This document shows positions 60,478-64,000 of a DNA stretch of 64,000 bases, piece after piece. The position numbers and the translations under genes were made by a program. The number at the start of each line of letters is the position of its first letter. The stretch's first letter is position 1. This stretch comes from VGSG01 sp040756375 (GTDB lineage Bacteria > Desulfobacterota > Desulfomonilia > Desulfomonilales > Desulfomonilaceae): the NCBI GenBank assembly GCA_040756375.1, contig JBFLZC010000009.1:62001-126000 (forward strand), given 5' to 3'. The notes below the pieces were generated by a model. That model searched no databases and was not told the origin of the DNA. It worked only from the letters and a program-made list of their open reading frames with translations.

Positions 60478-60950
60478 GGCCTCTCCCGACTTTGCATAGT
60501 CTTTGCTGCTTCCTCTACCGCATCAACGATTTTGTGGTACCCGGTGCATCGGCAGAGGTTGCCAGAGAGTCCTTCACGGATCTGAGCTCTGGTAGGGCTG
60601 GGGTTTCGTTTCAAGAGATCAAGCGAAGCCAGCACAGCTCCTGGTGTGCAGAAACCGCACTGCACTGCGCCCTTTTCAACAAAGGCTTCCTGCAAAGGGT
60701 GCAACCGGTCCTCAGAAGCCAGCCCTTCCACCGTGGTGATTTCGCGGCCCTCAAGCTGAGCTGCCAGCATGAGGCAGGAGAGCTTGCTCTCTCCGTCCAC
60801 AAGAATGGTGCACGCGCCGCACTCACCCGCGGCGCACGATTCCTTGGCGCCCGTGAGCCCCAGATTCTCTCGGAGCAGATCGATGACTCGTCGATCTGCC
60901 GCGCAATCCACCTGCATGGCTGTGCCGTTCAGTTTGAAACGGATCTTCAC
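60474..60950 (-). CDS. [2Fe-2S] subunit of a xanthine-dehydrogenase-family hydroxylase
   Basis: 158 residues. The plant-type cluster motif CAAGECGACTILVDGESKLSC and the C-terminal FeS motif CGFCTPGA...LCRCTGY are complete, so it carries both [2Fe-2S] clusters. It lies 7 bp after the large subunit and overlaps the FAD subunit gene. Confidence 0.95.
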   Translation of the reverse strand: MKIRFKLNGTAMQVDCAADRRVIDLLRENLGLTGAKESCAAGECGACTILVDGESKLSCLMLAAQLEGREITTVEGLASEDRLHPLQEAFVEKGAVQCGFCTPGAVLASLDLLKRNPSPTRAQIREGLSGNLCRCTGYHKIVDAVEEAAKTMQSRERP

Positions 60951-60957
60951 TGGAGCC

Positions 60958-63285
60958 TCACTGTGATTCCTGCCCTTGCAGCGCGAGAAGCACCCGTTGA
61001 GGTGTCATGGGCAGCCGAAACAGGCGAATCCCGCACGCGTCCGCAACCGCGTTGGCAACCGCGGGCGTAGGGCCGTTGGTTGCGATCTCTCCCACGCCTT
61101 TCAGCCCGAAGGGGCCCGTGGGTTCGTGGAGTTCCACAGGGAGCGACTCCATATCGGGCATATCAAGCGCAGTTGGCATGATGTACGTAGCCAAGTCAGG
61201 GGTTTTGACCGAGCCTCGGTCAACCTGAAAATCCTCGAAGAGGGCGAATCCAAGGCCCTGACAGATCGCCCCGTGGATTTGCTGCTCGTAGAGCTGCGGA
61301 TTGAGCACCCGGCCGCAATCGGTGGCGGAAAGATACGAAACCACTTCCACGGCCCCGGTGATGCCATCCACCTCAATCGCGGCAAGGTGTGCTCCGTACG
61401 AAATGACGGCGTGGCCCAGCCCGTGCAATCTTAGCTCGTCCGCTATATTCAGACGGTCCTTGGCAACCGGCGCACGGAAGTGCGAAACTGCGGTCCGCTC
61501 CGACTCAGCCATGAGCCTGGCCAATCGCGTGAGAGGTATTTCGGCTCCAGTGGCCCTGTTGAAGACCTTGCCGGGCACGAGCGCCAGATCGTCCGTTGAC
61601 GGCGCCATGAGCAGATCCGCGGCCTTCTGGAGGATCTGCTTCTTAAGGTTCTCTGCGGCTCCGATCAACGCATTACCGAAGGTATATGTGCACCGGCTGG
61701 CAGACGCCGATCCCGAGGGGAGGGTGCGGTCTGTATCAGGAAGGACCAGCTCTATCGAGTCCATATTCTGATTGAGTATGCTCCCTGCAATCTGAGCGTT
61801 GGTGCTGGCATTGCCTTGTCCCATGTCCACCACGCCGCAGTAGATGAGGATTCTGCCTTCAGGTGTGAGCTCGACTTTCGCGTTGGCGTAATCCGGGACA
61901 ACGGTGCCGTAACCCGCTGCGTGCATGAGTGCGGCAATCCCGACCCCGCGCTTCTTGAACGGACCTGCCGCAGCTTTCCACGCTCCTCGCTCGGTCCAAA
62001 GCGGATGCTGCTTGATGCGCTCCAAGCAATCTACCAGGCCGGTGGAGCCGGTAAGGGTCACTCCGATACACGTTTTTTCCCCGCGTGTTAGAGCGTTTTT
62101 CAGACGAAGCTCCAGAGGGTCCATGTCCAACCGTGCCGCGAGCATATCCATCATCTGTTCCATGGCCGCGGTGACCTGGGTTACGCCGAACGCTCTGAAC
62201 GCGCCTCCGATGGGATTGTTGGTATAGACGCACCATGCATCGAGAAGCGCATGTGGGATGCGGTACGCACCGGCCGCGTGCTCCAGGGCAAGTGTCATGA
62301 CCACGCCCCCGAGGTGATCGTACGGGCCTGTGTCGAAATAGAGACGGGCAGCCAGGGCATGCAACGTTCCGTCACGCTTGGCTCCCAGCCGATAATAGAG
62401 CCGCGTGGGGTGGCGCTTGGTCCCCGCGACGAAGGACTCTTCACGGTTCCACCACATCTTCACCGGTCGGCCGTTGGCATTGAGGGCTGCAAGCGCGAGC
62501 AGAGTCTGGACCGTGATTCCGTCCTTGCCCCCGAATGCGCCGCCAGGGTAGGGCGCGATGACGCGAACCCGCTCCAAATCAAGTCCGATTGCTTCCGCCA
62601 CTTCGACTCGGTCTCGAAACGGTGTCTGAGTGGAAGCGGTAATGACGACTCTGCCGTCGCCCTCCTCCCGAGCCCAACCTACTTCGGTTTCCAGGTATGC
62701 ATGCTCTTGCCAGGGCGTTTCGAAGCAACCCTCGATCACTGCGTCGCAATGTTCAAAGGCATTTGGCCCGTCTCCTGTCTGAATATGGGCCTCCAACAAC
62801 ACATTTCCACAGGAATTATCTTCGTGGACGAGCGGAGCGCCTTGATTGAGAGCCTCTTCTAGGTCAAAGACTCCGGGCAAGGGTTCCAGATCGACTCTGA
62901 TAAGATCAAGTGCTCGGCGCAGGGTCTCGCTGTCTTCGGCCAATACCAGCGCCACTCCATCGCCGCAGTGCCGCACCTTCTTATCCGCGAGCACGGGCTG
63001 ATCCTTGCGGATCACGCCCTGCCGGTTCGACCCGCGTATGTCCCGATGAGTAAGAATGGTAATCACACCGGGTAGCATGCAGGCTTCATCCGTCAAGATG
63101 CCCTTAATCAGCGCATGAGGAACCGCGGCACGTTTCACTCCGGCCCAAAGCATGTCAGGGCTGTAGTAGTCGGCAGCGAATTTCTCCTCGCCCGTGACTT
63201 TGGTGTAAGCATCCGCACGAGGGACCGCGGCTCCCACATGAGGTGGGCTCTCACCGCGTGATTTATGACGCCGAATCCCGTCCAT
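60958..63285 (-). CDS. Molybdenum subunit of a xanthine-dehydrogenase-family hydroxylase
   Basis: 775 residues. Mo-cofactor motifs include GAFGGKDGITVQ, FRAFGVTQVTAAMEQ, GVVDMGQGNASTNAQ and the catalytic Glu in LKGVGEIATNGPTPAVANAV. It belongs to the large subunits of xanthine dehydrogenase, carbon-monoxide dehydrogenase and aldehyde oxidases. The substrate (purine, aldehyde, N-heterocycle) cannot be told. It is first of the L-S-M gene order, with an MFS transporter after the trio. Confidence 0.94.
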   Translation of the reverse strand: MDGIRRHKSRGESPPHVGAAVPRADAYTKVTGEEKFAADYYSPDMLWAGVKRAAVPHALIKGILTDEACMLPGVITILTHRDIRGSNRQGVIRKDQPVLADKKVRHCGDGVALVLAEDSETLRRALDLIRVDLEPLPGVFDLEEALNQGAPLVHEDNSCGNVLLEAHIQTGDGPNAFEHCDAVIEGCFETPWQEHAYLETEVGWAREEGDGRVVITASTQTPFRDRVEVAEAIGLDLERVRVIAPYPGGAFGGKDGITVQTLLALAALNANGRPVKMWWNREESFVAGTKRHPTRLYYRLGAKRDGTLHALAARLYFDTGPYDHLGGVVMTLALEHAAGAYRIPHALLDAWCVYTNNPIGGAFRAFGVTQVTAAMEQMMDMLAARLDMDPLELRLKNALTRGEKTCIGVTLTGSTGLVDCLERIKQHPLWTERGAWKAAAGPFKKRGVGIAALMHAAGYGTVVPDYANAKVELTPEGRILIYCGVVDMGQGNASTNAQIAGSILNQNMDSIELVLPDTDRTLPSGSASASRCTYTFGNALIGAAENLKKQILQKAADLLMAPSTDDLALVPGKVFNRATGAEIPLTRLARLMAESERTAVSHFRAPVAKDRLNIADELRLHGLGHAVISYGAHLAAIEVDGITGAVEVVSYLSATDCGRVLNPQLYEQQIHGAICQGLGFALFEDFQVDRGSVKTPDLATYIMPTALDMPDMESLPVELHEPTGPFGLKGVGEIATNGPTPAVANAVADACGIRLFRLPMTPQRVLLALQGQESQ

Positions 63286-63378
63286 ATTCAGAAACCGATC
63301 CTAAGATCACGTACGGATTTCCAAGAGTCGCTTGTATTGCAACGGTTACAAGCGGCCATGTTCACGAGTCGATCGGAT

Positions 63379-64000
63379 TTACGATTCCAGCACCTTTCTG
63401 AGGGCTTGTACAAAAGCTTGCATTGCGTCCATAGTCGCCACGGTGACTCGGATGTGATTCGGAAAACGAAACCCGGTCATGGTGCGGACCATCACGCCTT
63501 CGGCCATCAGCTTCCGGTATGCAAGGGTGTCGTTCATGGGCAGCTTGATCATGACGAAGTTGCCTTCACCCATGATCAGGGGAAGGCCCAGCCGGGCCAG
63601 TTCTTTCATCAGGAACCTCTTCCCTTCCCGGACCATGGCCCGAGTTCGGGCGATGTGTTCCCGGTCTCCGACTGCGGCTAAAGCGGCTTCCTGTGCGACC
63701 GAGTTGACCGAATAGACGATGCAAGTGCGCCGAATCGCGTTCACCACGTCCGGATTGCCCGCCAGGTACCCTATGCGCAGGCCGGCGAGAGCGTACATCT
63801 TGGAGAACGTGCGAAAAACCACAAGGTTTGGATATTCCGTGGTCAAAGCTATCCCATCCGGGAAATCATCAGCTTCGACAAACTCGCAGTACGCCTCGTC
63901 CACCACCACGATCACCCTGCCGTTGATCCGGTCCAGAAACCTTCGCAGCCTTTCCTCACTCCAGTACATTCCCGTAGGGTTGTTCGGATTGCAGATGAAG
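63379..64000 (-). CDS. hisC: Histidinol-phosphate aminotransferase (5' partial)
   Basis: The frame runs off the right edge; about 206 residues are visible. The stretch FICNPNNPTG at the edge, VVVDEAYCEFVE, and the PLP-lysine region FRTFSKMYALAGLRIGYLAG (Lys in SK) mark a fold-type I aminotransferase of the HisC/Cobc group. HisC converts imidazole-acetol phosphate to histidinol phosphate. The C-terminus is complete. Confidence 0.88.
   Translation of the reverse strand, partial: FICNPNNPTGMYWSEERLRRFLDRINGRVIVVVDEAYCEFVEADDFPDGIALTTEYPNLVVFRTFSKMYALAGLRIGYLAGNPDVVNAIRRTCIVYSVNSVAQEAALAAVGDREHIARTRAMVREGKRFLMKELARLGLPLIMGEGNFVMIKLPMNDTLAYRKLMAEGVMVRTMTGFRFPNHIRVTVATMDAMQAFVQALRKVLES

Overview
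The window reads like a chromosomal stretch of an anaerobic, GC-rich Gram-negative bacterium, most probably a Desulfobacterota (deltaproteobacterial) lineage of the Desulfomonile/Syntrophobacter kind. The pointers are ETF, acyl-CoA dehydrogenases, a DUF35-partnered thiolase, several radical-SAM enzymes, a Mo-pterin oxidoreductase, a NusG-II/Gx-transporter pair, and many signal-peptide-bearing and OmpA-type proteins. This placement is inference from gene content; no rRNA or tRNA gene was seen.

1-5.6 kb: a partial etfB (minus strand) diverges from a five-gene operon: ATC-hydrolase-like protein, histidine phosphatase, ACAD10/11-like acyl-CoA dehydrogenase, TetR regulator and APH-type kinase. A TetR-like palindrome sits next to the operon promoter. 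The kinase plus dehydrogenase pair resembles 4-hydroxyacyl-CoA (LvaA/LvaC, ACAD10/11) chemistry. 5.6-15.6 kb: envelope and housekeeping genes (two glycosyltransferases, a SIMPL protein, Nfu, prs, rplY, yhhN, Sua5/YciO, ribD, nrdR, NusG-II, Gx transporter). 15.8-19.5 kb: an orphan efflux adaptor and TolC-like lipoprotein, then a strange secreted protein made of 13-residue and 7-residue tandem repeats. 20.2-30.7 kb: radical-SAM/SPASM protein, Mo-pterin oxidoreductase, beta-oxidation genes, thiolase/DUF35, bacterioferritin and another radical-SAM protein, separated by palindromic intergenic repeats.

31-37.2 kb: a 1054-residue SH3-TM-TPR-pseudokinase, a small hypothetical protein, an M23 peptidase and a Pro/Gln/Gly/Tyr-rich secreted protein with a long leader. 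37.6-42.1 kb: a RiPP-type locus on the minus strand, with an 88-residue precursor ending in two copies of CRVWGNR, a radical-SAM/SPASM maturase, a SPASM-only partner and a fused double-radical-SAM enzyme.

42.6-53.6 kb: a seven-gene operon whose products all carry signal peptides. It encodes a TPR-CHAT protease, a small Cys protein, TPR-OmpA, caspase-DUF4384, an ankyrin-repeat protein, a second caspase-DUF4384 and a second TPR-OmpA. It looks like an export-based caspase/CHAT protease system and, with the RiPP locus, is the best candidate for an undescribed system here. 53.9-64 kb: a long minus-strand run with a membrane protein, SpoIIE phosphatase, STAS protein, GNAT protein, MFS transporter, a three-subunit xanthine-dehydrogenase-family hydroxylase, and a partial hisC at the edge.
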